Positions 49,613 through 62,244 of a DNA stretch of 64,000 bases are shown here, in pieces. Position numbers and translations under genes: made by a program. The notes under the pieces were generated by a model. That model did not search any database, was not told where the DNA came from, and saw only the letters and a list, made by a program, of their open reading frames with translations. Each line of letters opens with the position of its first letter. Position 1 is the stretch's first letter. Source of the DNA: Chrysomallon squamiferum (taxonomy: Eukaryota > Mollusca > Gastropoda > Neomphalida > Peltospiridae); NCBI GenBank assembly GCA_012295275.1, contig CM022665.1, positions 31,736,957 to 31,800,956 on the forward strand, written 5' to 3'.

Positions 49613-52561
49613 TAAATGGTGAGAATTCTAACACAATAACTGGAACAAACACTGAAATAGAGAACTGCCAAAATGAAATCAATACACAGATACCTATTTG
49701 ATATGACAAAGAACCATTTTAAACTAACTCACATTGGAGACATCTGTTGTTTTATCAAACATTTTCTCCATATTAAGTTACTCTTGATGAAAAAGAGATA
49801 TCATTGGAAATATTTAGATTTTTGTTTTAATAATCAGGTAAACGCCTCGTGCACATACAACTAGGAAAGAAAGTTCAGCACAACAATTCCAGGATCACTT
49901 CACCTAACTATGATATCTGGGTTATTTTCCCATTTCTACTAAAGCTGTGTGTCATTTCTTTCAGATCAACAGTATGTTAAAAAATTAAGTCTCACCCCAA
50001 CTGTCAGTAATAAAATTATTGTGGTATCTTCATATAACTTCTCATTCATTCAGTTATTCATATATACAAGAACTACTCCAGTTTCTCAACATAGTCTTTC
50101 ATTAGTTTCATCCTTGAGTTTTAATTTCTATCACAACATTATCTTGCTGTTGTGATAGGCAAAAAACCATATTAGAATAATCAAAACCTTGGATTGTATC
50201 TCATAAATGGTAATTTCAAAAGGTTACTTTTTAGGGTTCTTTAAATCACTAGTTATTGTATTCAGTCCTACTGAAATTACCCAAACAATAATAAAATCAG
50301 ATTAAGATTTTAGTCAAGACTATGACGTTTTTAAGATAATTACTTAAAATAAAAATAAAAAAAGAAGAAATAATAATAATAATACACATATTTATATATA
50401 ATATTCATTTCATTCAGTAATCTTGTGCTCACAAAATACTTATGTAAGACATGTTCTTTGTGATGCTTTATGTATGTTGCCACCATTAATCTATCACTGT
50501 ACATTAGTAATCAGAAATAACAACTCCACTCACAAGCTGATAGTCTCATTTAAAACAACCATTTACAACCATGTTCTTATTATTAACTGTTTTTTAATAG
50601 TTACCTTTGTCTGGGATGTACAGCCCAAATCTTTTTTGTTTGTATTTAAAGAGTACCTTTGATGATAAGAAAAGAAAGTCTATATTTTACATCATGACAA
50701 GTTACATTTCAAATTATTTTTCATGTTGTCCAGTGTTAATAATGAAATATAAAAACAAAAGCGAATAGTTTAAAAATATCTGAATAACACCATTTTTCTT
50801 TTGACATAACATCATCATGTACAGGATTTAGGTATGTTTTGTGTGCCTAACATCTAAAGGGGTGGGGTGAACCACTGGAACTAGTAATCTCATTTAGGCA
50901 AAATAACCTGACATGAGAAACATATACCATCAATTTATTCATTCAGTGAACAGAGTAGACTATATGGAGAGACTTTTAAACTTAAAAATATAAGATGATT
51001 TGCTTTTACTCTGTACAACTGTGGATACTAGTAAATGTAAGTGACTTTGGTTTCAAGATATGGAATGAATTAATGTAAACAGTACCTCATCATTTTATAA
51101 TTGCTTTCTGTCATTCATATATACATATTTGTATATATCTATATATGGCTGGATGTAATAATGTTGATCATAATATGATGTGCTGCTTCAGGTTTCATGA
51201 GAAAGGTGAAGAGAATCAGTCCTTTGACCATCTGTTGCTTTGGCCATCATCTCCCTTTCAGCTTTGCACACGTTATCAGTGTTAGAACATTTTTATTTGA
51301 AACCTCAAAGTCTATATTGTTGTCATCCATGTGTCAACACTACAAAAATTGAGAAACATTATGTATCTTTGTTTAAAGTACACAGAAATTCAGGTGTTAC
51401 TGAAATACAATATTTTGTGAAATCTGTTATCAAGTAAAGTGATTCCTGTAAAACTGACAGTTGAGAAATGTCCTTCTCAATCAGTGATTGCAATCAGTCA
51501 AAAACACACAATAGTGTTCAACAGCTGGGCCCACTCTTTACAGTTTCCATGAAAGATAATGCATAAACTTTGTATCCATCTATAAAATCAGGGCAGATCA
51601 AGGGTTTGTCTCGATTTTCAGAAAAGGGGACTTCTCAATGTTTTTTTTTTATTATTATTCTCATTTTTTGAAATTTCTGAATATATGAATGAAAAAGAAA
51701 TTCATTGATAAAGATAGTGAAGGTGAGAAAAGACAGAAAAACAGACATAAAATAAATAGAAAATTAAAATGGAATTAAAAAGAGAAAGTTAGGTTAATTT
51801 TAGTATTATGGGCAATAAATGGTATTCATTTTAATCAAAAGTTGATGTATTCTTATCTTGTTGGCAGCTTTAATAACACTTCTCTTTAAAATGGCTATTC
51901 AGTGTTTTTCAAGGCTGTAAACAAGGAAGAGCAAATAGAAGAACAATCACTTTTTTCTGAAGTGAAAGTCTTTTGATGAAAATCGTGATTTCATGAATAA
52001 TAAACTACAAGAAATTATAAACTACAAGATACACTTCGTGAAAGCTTTTGATTGATATCTAAGAGGCTCAATATCAAATGTTTTCAGTGACAATAAAACC
52101 ATAGTGATTTTTAAACAAAGCCAAAACCCAAGTCATGTTTACTCATACTCTGTTTTAGAAGTAATATTCCATTTCTCTGAGAATGTTTTTCTAGCCTTTT
52201 GAAAAGACACTGAAAAGCCTGTTGTTTAAAAACCAGGAAACCATATGATGGGAAGCAAAAAGTAAAAAAAAGAGAACAAACTGATCATTTAGAATAATTA
52301 AAAAAATGTTCCACGTGGGTGTGTTCAAACTTCATGTGACAATATTTTAGAGACAGCTATTCTTTTGAGAATAATTAATTTTCTCATAAAAATTAATCAA
52401 TACAGAGAGAATAAAAAAAATAAAATAAAAAGGACATATATTAGTGGAAGAAAATGTATTGATGTACTCACTGTAGCTAATGAAATTTATTCTATATAAG
52501 AATAATTACATCATACACTGAAAGTAAAAATATATTTATACATAACGGGTCTGGAAGTGAG
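49613..52561. other. Divergent intergenic region between gene A and FReD gene 1
   Basis: Separates the minus-strand pair from the plus-strand pair and must hold the promoters of gene A and FReD gene 1. AT-rich, with a GC-richer patch at about 51180-51620. No gene recognised. Confidence 0.7.
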
Positions 52562-52570
52562 TATAAAAAG
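52562..52570 (+). promoter_or_regulatory. TATA box of FReD gene 1
   Basis: TATAAAAAG, 69 nt upstream of the start codon, fits a short leader of about 45 nt. Confidence 0.6.
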
Positions 52571-52638
52571 AAAACACCAACAAAACTAAAAACAGATTTA
52601 AAACCAGAAGATCTTTAAAGTAAAAACAATCTATTAAA

Positions 52639-53269
52639 ATGAAGGAAAACAAATACACTATATTTCTCTTGTTTACTATAACTGGTGTATTTATTTATGA
52701 ATATTCTTGTCTACAGAACGGTTTAAAGACAGAGAATTTTTCAAAATTAGATGTTAAGTTAGAAGTTCTGTCATCTGGGATGAATGTTGTCCCTGTAGAA
52801 CTGAACTGGATATCATCCAGTCTGAAGTGTGCCATTGTCTGTTCACACACAAAATGGTGTTCTGGTTACCTTGTTTGCAAGAATCTGTCAAAGTGTCTCT
52901 GTGCATTCCTGAAAGTGACTGAGAACATCACTGAACAGACATATGAAAAATATGATTCATGTTTTATTTTCATGCCACCAGACTTTCAAATGGTAAGTAA
53001 TGCACCAATTTTCATATAATGTATAAACTATTAAGTCTGATTTTTATTTTCAGTATGAGATATAAATATGAGAGCTCAATAAAAAAATATATATATGATG
53101 TTTCGCAATTTGCATACATTTATAATTTTCATTTTGTATTTAGTCTTGTCATGGATATGTGGAAAAGGTATTTAAAATAGGCAATTGTAAGTGAACAAAT
53201 GATTTATTAATTAATTTATTAATTTTATTAATTAATTAATGATTATTATTATTATTTTATTACTGTCAC

Positions 53270-53303
<34 letters not shown>

Positions 53304-54428
53304 GTTAGTATTTCTTAAGACAAAATTCATCATGCTTTTCATACATATTATATAACAGAATTTGCCCACAACAACTGTATCTACTACATTGTCACCATCT
53401 TCTACAACTGAAAAAGCATCAGCTACTGCAAATACTACTGTATCTTCAGCAGTAACCTCATATTATAGAGGTAAGAATTTATTACTGTAAAGGAAAAATC
53501 TAATTAAATCTGTGATACATTTGGTGAAGAGGAAGATCAAGGAAAGATATCAGTATTAAAGTGTTACATTTAAGTTTAATCTTTAAAAAAGCCACTCATA
53601 CATTTAAAAAATATATTCTATTTTTATGAATGTTATCACACACATGCACATGATTGCATGCATGCATGCATCCATATGTATGCACATATATATATAGAGA
53701 GACAACTAGATAGACAGATACAAAAAGACAGGTATGTAGATAAATAGATAGACAGACAGACAAACAAACAGATAAATTATCAGGAATACTCTTTTTCTAT
53801 TTCAGACTGCAAAGAAGCTTATAAAACGAATCGTAAAGATGGTATATATTACATTAAACCAGATGGTTATCCACAACCATTCAAAGCCAAATGCAGAAAT
53901 CATTTGTTTAAGAAACAAATTTTCATTCAACAAAATTCTTTTGAAATCTGCCACAACACATCTTTTAACCAGTCATGGGCTGCCTATAGTGATGGATTTG
54001 GTGATCTGGAATATTTCAAATGCAGCTTCTGGTTGGGTAACAAAAAATTGGTTGCCTTAACTGCTGAAGGGCAATACAAACTTAAAATATATGCATACAG
54101 GGATGGTAGCAAAATTTATGACAAAGATACTTACTTACAATTTATTATGAGAAATGAATCCTTTAATTTTGAAATGGTGTACAGTTCACATAAATCTAAT
54201 TGGTTTGGTTTAGACGATGGATTTCATTCAGAAAATAGATTTAATCCATTCTACACATATGACCATGACAGTGTTGGAAACTGTGCATCTGTACAAGGAT
54301 CTGGATGGTGGTTTGACAAAAGCTGTGTTCGCTTGAGCCTCAATGTTGATCAAAATCCACAGTGGTATAAAGATGGGAAGCTAAAAACTTACAAATATTT
54401 TTACATGGTTTTAGAGGATTCATCATGA
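52639..54428 (+). CDS. FReD gene 1: secreted PAN/apple-like plus fibrinogen-related protein
   Basis: Exons 52639-52992, 53359-53470 and 53806-54428 join in frame (1089 nt, 362 residues). Residues 1 to about 24 are a signal peptide (hydrophobic FLLFTITGVFIY). Residues 25-118 hold a PAN/apple-like module with SSLKCAIVCSHTKWCSGYL and four further Cys. Residues 119-155 are a Thr/Ser-rich linker (LPTTTVSTTLSPSSTTEKAS), probably O-glycosylated. Residues 156-362 are a fibrinogen C-terminal domain: DGIYYIKPDG, FNQSWAAYSDGFGDLEYF, SFWLGNKK, FYTYDHDSVGNCA, GSGWWFDKSC. This fold binds acetylated or other surface ligands in ficolins, tachylectins and mollusc FREPs. No immunoglobulin domain is seen, unlike snail FREPs. 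Introns are phase 0 and phase 1. AATAAA lies at 54515. The start codon follows a TATA box and opens directly into the signal peptide. Confidence 0.9.
53271..53303. repeat. (ATT)n microsatellite in intron 1 of FReD gene 1
   Basis: About 11 ATT units. Confidence 0.9.
53640..53772. repeat. Simple-sequence run (CATG, TATA, GATA/GACA) in intron 2 of FReD gene 1
   Basis: CATG units near 53658, TATA near 53690, then a GACA/GATA/AACA-type run up to 53772, ending 33 bp before the FReD exon. Confidence 0.85.
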
Positions 54429-55723
54429 AGTTTTTATGAATATAATGATGTGTAAGAAGCATACTACAAAGATTACAGTGACATAACAGACATATAAGAT
54501 ATATTCTTGTTCTGAATAAAAAACTTAGTAATATTCTTAGATGATTTTAAAGAATTCATAATAATAATATTAATTCTGATATAACGATTTATGAGAAGTG
54601 CACATTAAGGACTATAATGACATAACAAAAATGGAAAATATTGTATGCTTGGTGTAAGTTAAATATTTTTTCATCATATTACATGATTCATTACACTACT
54701 GTTCATATTAATACAGGAAACAGACTAGAAAGCTTAATGACATAACTGTAATGAGAGACAATGTATTTGGAAATTAAATGAAAATATTTTGAAAGATCTT
54801 TTCACAGTTCAAGACTTTTCTCAGAATTAATACCAGAACTAGAAATTAGATACATGTGGAACCATCTTGAAATTAAGTGTCTGTAACATTATGTTGACTA
54901 ACAAGTAATGTATGATTTTATTTAAAATCAATCAAAAATAAAAATGCTTTTTTCAAATATAATTCTACATTTACAAATATAGTTCTACATAAAGGCAGCT
55001 ACCTTAAACTACATAAGTGTAGTTATATATACAGAGGGTTTTTTATATTATGTACTGCTTTGGTGACTGCAGTCAAATTAATTATTTGTTTGTTGCTAAT
55101 TTTTCTTTTAAATTAATATTTGGTACAAAGAATAGTTTATGAAATACAAATGATGATACATATTTTTGAAATAGTAAACCAAAAATAGACAATTGCTTGT
55201 TTTCATGAGACGTCAAACCATTTGGTTTTTCTATCATGCAAAATCTAGAAAAAATTACTGTTTTATTAGAACTGTAGATTATAAACATTATGTCACAGAT
55301 AATTAACTGACTAATTATTAATTATTAAATGAAATATATTTTATGAACTTGGAAGACTTAAGTATATCACTGGCCTTGTTAAATGCTGTAACTAGTGAAG
55401 CAAAAAAATCATGTTACACAACGTGCTTGTGTATATAATACAAACTAGTGATGTCAATGAAAACAAATAACTAAAATTTGTAGTATCTAGTCTCACCTTA
55501 GTATCTTAATGATAATAGTGATGCAAAATGTTCTTAAAGGAATGTTTGAATTAAAATAGCAACAACAGCAAATAAAATATTATGTTGACATTCAATACAA
55601 CTCTCTTTCTCACCATACAGTAAAATAGAGATATTTAAACAGAATAACTAGTGTTATAAAATGTTCTAAGACACAAATGATGAAAAAATGTTATGTTTAA
55701 TATTTACTCTCTCTCTCACTAGG

Positions 55724-55724
<1 letters not shown>

Positions 55725-55786
<62 letters not shown>
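55725..55786. repeat. (CT)n microsatellite
   Basis: About 30 CT units in the tract, with a shorter CT run just before it, in the spacer between the FReD genes. Confidence 0.95.
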
Positions 55787-55790
<4 letters not shown>

Positions 55791-56189
55791 CAGTGGTATA
55801 ATACATTGGTGCATTTTTTTAAAAATCTATTTTTGAGGAATAGCATTCTACCTTTTAAGCAGTTCTTTAATAGATTTTCATTTTGACGGATATAGATCTG
55901 AATATTTGTTTAAAAATATATATTATTTCTAAAAACTTGAGAAGTGTTAAATATTTTTCCATCCATATTTATCTTTTGTGATAAAATTAGTAATTTATTG
56001 ATAATTTTTTTATTCACTATTTCCAAACATTCAGGAGAGCTCAGAAAGCTGAAGTAATTAATTATTATGTATAATACATTATCTTGTATTGTTACTTTAT
56101 AGTGTAATAAAAGCTAAACACAAAACAGAAAAGACTGGTCAATTCTGAATATACTGGGACCTGTATCAAAAGTCTAATTAATTACTGAT

Positions 56190-56216
<27 letters not shown>
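56190..56216. repeat. (AT)n microsatellite
   Basis: About 13 AT units. Confidence 0.9.
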
Positions 56217-56220
<4 letters not shown>

Positions 56221-56447
56221 GGGATTATTATAGCATACATCATAAAAAAATGTGTGCATGTAAATGTTTTTATAATATTCTGTGAATATTCGTTGCAGTA
56301 AAAGTAAAGAAGACAAACATTAAAGATGTTTACTTCAAATTATTTTGAGTACAAACAAAGGCAATCTGACTATTGTTGTTTAGTACAAAAGTTGACAATT
56401 TAATCAGTAGCATGTTGTTTACTGTGTTGTGATGAAGTTTTGTAAAA

Positions 56448-56680
56448 ACAATAATGTTTTCTCTTGTTCATGTTTAGAAAATAATTCTACAGAGTAAGGG
56501 ACATTTACTTATAATCTTTTTTTTATATCGCATTTTGTCTTTACAAAGTTTTACTAAAGCAAAAATGTTGTTCCTTTTGTGTTTAAATTTAGAAAGCAAC
56601 TGTACAGAATAAAATACATTTACCCATACTCTTTCTTTGTAATGCTTTGCCTTTATTTCAAGAATCTGTTGGTGGTTTAT
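56448..56680 (+). repeat. Diverged tandem duplication, about 115-bp unit
   Basis: Unit 1 has TGTTTAGAAAATAATTCTAC, AGAGTAAGGGACATTTACTT and GCATTTTGTCTTTAC. Unit 2 has AATTTAGAAAGCAACTGTAC, AGAATAAAATACATTTACCC and ATGCTTTGCCTTTAT. The similarity runs across the whole unit. Confidence 0.65.
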
Positions 56681-57047
56681 ATTTTCCATAGAAACATGTA
56701 CATAAGATATAATTTGCTGAAAGTAAATGACTCCCTTTAATTTCCTCTAACCCATTATAATCTTAAATGTACTCACATTGATTAGAATAAATGCAAGGAT
56801 GGTATGTCTCCATTCAGTAATCAAGACTCCATTCAAAACAAAACCATTTCATGATCAACCATGTAAACAAAACAAAATCCTGGTTTAAGAAAAACAGGCA
56901 TTATCAAAATTGCTGAAGCCAAAGCATTAATTTATATACAAATAAGACTGTTTGTAAAGCAAAGTAAAAATATATATTTAGGTTCAGCACAAGTCACACA
57001 CTTGACAGAACTAGAAAGGTTTTCAAAGGAGTGATGATGAGACAGGC

Positions 57048-59288
57048 ATGAAGAAAACAACAGCTTCTGTTTGTGTGTGGTTCTTTATTCTTTACCAGTT
57101 TCTGGTAAAATGCTATTGTCTGCAGACTGGACTAGAGATATTATTTTTCCAGAAAACTGATGCTGGAATAGAATTTTTTGAATCTCAAGTAAATTTTACA
57201 GTCAGTGAACAAGAATGGGTGTCATCATCTGCACAATGTGCAACAAGCTGTGCTGAAAGTGACTGGTGTAGAGGCTACTTTATATGTAAACACAGTCACA
57301 AGTCACTTTGTTCTTTTCTGAAAATCAACAATCAAATGAGTGAGGATTATTCTGACTATTTAGCCTGCCTCTTCTACCTGCCATCAGACTTTCAGCTAGT
57401 AAGTCCCTTTACTTTGACCTTCTTTCCTTCTTTTTCACTTAATTCATTAATTACTTTATTACTGACCCAATAGCCAATCTGTTTTTTATGCTGGGGTGTC
57501 ATTAAACATTCATTTATTCATTTTTATTATTATTTTACTCTTATTATTAATGTAATGTTTAATTACACTAATTAGAAAGGCAAATATATATATATTATTT
57601 CTTTAAAAAGAAAAGAAAAAAGAATTTTAATTAATTGATCTTAGTACAAGATTTCATGTTTTTAGATAGATGTAGTTGCATTAGATCAATTATAATTATG
57701 TTGCAGTGTAGTAGGTTTGTAAGTCAAGAGACACATTTACAAATATTATAGCAGTCTGTTTAACTGGGTTATGTTCCACCATATTTAATGCTGGATGAGG
57801 GCATTCTAGAAGATCACAGATAGCCATTATACTTGCAATACATGGTTGCGAGTGATCAAATTTATTTCTAAAATAGAAGAGTTTATGTTAAGACCAACAT
57901 CTCTAATGTGAATTATTTGTTTTACTCATTATTGTCATCAGCATTTTTTTATTTTATTTTATAACAGCCAAAGAAGACAAAGACAAAAACAGTGACAACA
58001 ACGACACCAACAACAACAATAACACCAATGACAACAACAGCATTGTCTCTTTCAGTTCAAACATATACCACTCCATCCTATTGTAACAATGAAGCCTTTA
58101 AACCTAGCACAAGTAATGGATGTCAGTATGGACTAAAACCTGGATGCAAGGATTATTACAAAGGTAAAAAGGTAGTCATAAAATCAAAATGCTAAAATCG
58201 AGAATTGTTAACATTTTTCTGTTTCAAAATACTATTTTACATGATACTATAGGGACTAACATTAAATAATAATATTAATAAAATAAACCTTCATAGAAGA
58301 CTGAACATTTTAAGTATAGGCCTGTAAATCCAAACTTCTGTTTTATTCACAATCAAAAAACCAGTCTTTTGTGATAATAAAATGAATATGCATAAAGGAA
58401 TTAAGTTCCTATTTTCCCTCCTTTTACATATAGTTTCAAAATGGCATCTGACATAGAAATGAAAATGAACTGAAGATACTAATACAATTGATTTTATTTG
58501 TTATAGACACTGACACATACCTTCTTTGTTTAATTATAACTGTTTTTTAAAACATTTTATTACTGTTTTATTAATCTAATCCTTTTGACTAAACAACAAT
58601 GTTATCATTATCATTATCATCTTCATAATCATCATCATCATGATGTTCACTATCATCATCATTAAAATTTCTTCCAGACTGCCAGGAATCCTATTCTCTG
58701 GATCATCATGAAGATAAAGCTGTATATCTCATCAAACCAGATGGCTTCTCAGAACCATTCAAGGTTCTGTGCAATGGAGGAAGCAGCCTTATACCACGAT
58801 TTACTTACATTCAGCGTAATATGTATTCATGCTGTCCTTATACATCCTTCAACCAATCATGGGCTGCATACAGAGATGGTTTTGGTGACTTAGAAACTTT
58901 CAGCTGTAGTTTCTGGTTGGGAAACCAAAAAATTGTTGCTTTAGCAAAGCAAGGTCAGTACAAACTTGGATTGTATGGAAAATCATCAAGCTTGAAGATT
59001 TCTGTTTACAACAATTTCCTAATGATGAATGAAAATTCAAATTTTAAAATGAAGTATGACTCATATAATGATATTGGTCTGGATGATGTGTTCAAATCAC
59101 CGAATGTCCTAAATCCTTTTTACACCTTTGATCATGACAGTGATGCACATTGTGCTGTTCTCTTGGGTTCTGGATGGTGGTTTGATGATAACTGTGAACA
59201 CAAGAATCCAAATGTTAACCATGATGCACAACTCATGGTGAATGATAAACTTAAAACATTTGAAGATACATACATGCTTTTGCTTTAG
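57048..59288 (+). CDS. FReD gene 2: paralog of FReD gene 1 with a longer, Cys-containing linker
   Basis: Exons 57048-57398, 57968-58163 and 58678-59288 join in frame (1158 nt, 385 residues). It has the same plan and intron phases (0, then 1) as gene 1: signal peptide (VCVWFFILYQFLVKCYC), PAN/apple-like module with SSAQCATSCAESDWCRGYF (to residue 117), Thr-rich linker (TVTTTTPTTTITPMTTT), then the fibrinogen domain (183-385) with VYLIKPDGFSEPFKVLC, FNQSWAAYRDGFGDLETF, SFWLGNQK, FYTFDHDSDAHCA and GSGWWFDDNC. The linker exon also codes an extra segment with three cysteines (SYCNN, NGCQYG, PGCKDY) absent from gene 1. The fibrinogen domains are roughly half identical by eye. Likely a secreted lectin-type recognition protein; ligand unknown. 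AATAAA signals lie at 59375 and 59425. Confidence 0.9.
57464..57520 (-). repeat. Fragment of the mollusc-type interspersed repeat in intron 1 of FReD gene 2
   Basis: On the minus strand: ATGTTTAATGACACCCCAGC, then AGATTGGCTATTGGGTCAG. It matches the copy at 44.07 kb in opposite orientation, including the ATTCATTT-type simple end. Confidence 0.6.
58598..58665. repeat. (ATC)n/(ATT) tract just before the FReD exon of gene 2
   Basis: ATC and ATT units ending about 15 bp before the splice acceptor, replacing the usual pyrimidine run by CATCATC-type sequence. Confidence 0.85.
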
Positions 59289-60771
59289 AACAAATAAGAA
59301 TTGACACTATAACAGGATATGATATATAATATGATATAATATATATAAGATGAAACTAGGTATTAAATTTTCAGAATAAACAAAATCTCTGTTCTATATT
59401 TCAGGGAGATTCCACATTGCTAATAATAAAGTATGATAAGAAATATAATAAATGTATATAGAAGAATGAAGGTTTCCTTTTTGACTTTTTTCATTTATAA
59501 TTTTATTACCAAGTCTTATTTAAAATGTGTAAATTGACAGATGTGGCATATTACCAACAAGTTTCACATTCTAAAGTCATCCAGAATGGTTTAAACTTTA
59601 AATTTTTTTTTTTTTTTCGCTCATGGTAATTAATAGTAATTATCAATGCCTGTTTATAATTCACTAACAAAATATAATATTCTCTGGACTTTGATAATCC
59701 AGTTACAGCAGAATGGCTTGAGAACGACTTTCTATGTATGTTAGATTCAAAACAATTGCAGCTGATTTTGACATTCCTGAAACTGTGTGCACTGCTGGGG
59801 CCTAATACTTGGTGCGGCAGAGACAACCAAGAATAAAAATGAAAATGAAAATGTTAATAAAATAAATGTAATAAAATATATTTATCAAACTGGCAGGCAT
59901 CATTTCTTGTGTTTCTCTTTTGCATAGTTTTGCCTTTTTGGCATGCTATACCAGTGCTTAATAAAATGTGTTGTTCATATATCTGATCAGTTAACAATGA
60001 AGAGAAGTAGTGGATTAACTTCACTTGGTCTGCTGCATGATGACAACACTTGCTGATCCTTGGCTTTGGTGAGAAAGTTTTGGTGTAAAACATTACCATG
60101 AAAAATGTTTAGTAATCTACTATGCAGTTGAATAATACTAGTCAGTGGTGCTACCAGTTATCTCAGTAAAAACCAAAAATGAAACTCGACTGTTTAAACT
60201 AATTTCTGGAGTAGTTTTTGTGCTGGAAACACATGAAGAACAACATTAAAGTAATTAATATTTGAGGCTTAACATGAGTATAGTAATAAAACCATACATT
60301 TTTCAGGTTTTTTTTCTTTCTTTCTTTTTTATTGTTATTTTATTTATTTATTTATTTAAATATTTTTTCTGGAGTGGAATAGAAGGAATGAAAAGTTACT
60401 TTAATAATGTATACCTATTCATATGTATTATCAGTTCCTCGTATTTGGTGCAAGACTGGAAATGAATGCCATTTGCTGTTTAAGTTTTGCTATAATCGCT
60501 TTCTTTGGTATTTACTTTAATAACTTTGTTATGAAAAAACAAAGTTGTAATATTATGATTTGTACAGAGTACGTTTTATTCAGGATTTTCTAACGGTGGA
60601 ACATGATGAAATGGTGTTTTAAATCTTAAGTTGCTTTAAATAATAAAACATTCTTCATAACTGTATTAATTAATTTAATTCAGTCATAAGACTTCTATAT
60701 GTATTATTACTAATATATCAAAATCAAAAATATAATTTTAAAAAGGTTAAGTAGAATTAGTGCACCCCTGC

Positions 60772-60774
<3 letters not shown>

Positions 60775-60804
<30 letters not shown>
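60775..60804. repeat. (AT)n microsatellite
   Basis: About 15 AT units. Confidence 0.9.
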
Positions 60805-60810
<6 letters not shown>

Positions 60811-61645
60811 CATAAAGAGTATATTTATATAAAATTAACTATATTTGATACCTGTTATTGCCCCCCCCTCAAGACATACAGAGTACAGTTCCCATACAAT
60901 CCAATTTTACATCTGTACATTTAAACACATGTTTGTAGAATATTTTAAATTCAAAAAGCAACAACAAAACAAATGGAATGAAGCTCTTATCGATGTAATT
61001 TATTCCATGTGTGTTTTTTTTTTCTTTGAATGTTTTGGTTTGGTTTTTTTAATCATTTAATGAGAAAATAAAATTTATTTTATATTAAGATACACATAGC
61101 AAGAGAACAAGTTTGTTTTTAAGTTTATTGATATTTAATATATTTATTCTAAATGACATTTCAGCATAGAGCGACACGTGTATGGCACTGTTGTAAATTC
61201 AACAGGAACTTCTTGTTGTTAGCAATGGTTTTGTTGTCAACAATGTAATCACTAGAACAGTACAGATTAAGCCACCTATCATGGCCAGATAACTATGCAT
61301 TATATACGCCAATATAAGGGCTTCCAAAAAGCAATTAGCTAATTTGATTTTTGTACTATACATAACTTAGGCCAACTCTGATGTTAATAGATAAGTTAAG
61401 CATAGATGTTAAATTAACATACCAAACACGTATCATCCAGGCTCACATTTTTCCTGTATCATTGGTGTGTGCATACTCAGATATACAGGTCTATTATTAA
61501 TATTACATTGCATAATTGTAATTTTTGCTGTTCATTATATTGACATATTTATCTTTTCAATACATTTTACTTCAGGCATATATATCTTTTATTGATTTTC
61601 AATAAAATGAGTGTCACTTTTTTTATTTGCTTCTCTGACTGGGAT

Positions 61646-61672
61646 AAAAAAAAAAAAAAAAAAAAAAAAAAA
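61646..61672. repeat. Poly(A) tract
   Basis: About 27 consecutive A. Confidence 0.92.
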
Positions 61673-62218
61673 TTATCAGCTAAACTACAGCTGAAAACAA
61701 AACATTTATCATGTGATGATTAAAACTCTCCCACTCATAACTTGTAAGGAATTCATGAACCACAGTCCCATCATATATAAATCCACTATTGATAATGATG
61801 AAGTTAATATCTGCTAGCTATATAAAACACTTTTTTTCTGCCTCTTCAGTTGCATGGACATTGGTGGAAAGAACCTGTGAAGTGTTGAGTCACCGAGTAT
61901 TAAACAAAGTGTTGAATCCTGACATATAATGACAAACAGCTCAATCCTGGTTCCAAAGTGGAGAAATGCACAATTTTACACATGAGTTTATTCAGTTTAT
62001 AAAACTATGATTGGTTAAAATAAATGGAAATAATTCCATTCATTATTGCTTGGCCTTTTTAATGGTTCTAATGGTTAATATTATACTTTGATGAAGCAAG
62101 GTACAGTGTTTCCTAAATCCAGAATATTGTATGAAAATAAATCCATGTTCCACTTAGCTCTAATATATTTTTATAATATTAAAGTAAAATTTTTTATTTT
62201 TTTAAAATAAATAAAACA

Positions 62219-62244
62219 GTATATATATATATATATATATATAT
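62219..62244. repeat. (AT)n microsatellite
   Basis: About 13 AT units. Confidence 0.9.

Larger units (their letters stand above)
54429..57047. other. Spacer between the two FReD genes
   Basis: Contains the 3' UTR of gene 1, a (CT)n tract, an (AT)n tract and a diverged tandem duplication at about 56448-56680. No extra FReD fragment recognised. A TATA-like ATATATATTTA near 56970 could serve gene 2. Confidence 0.7.
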
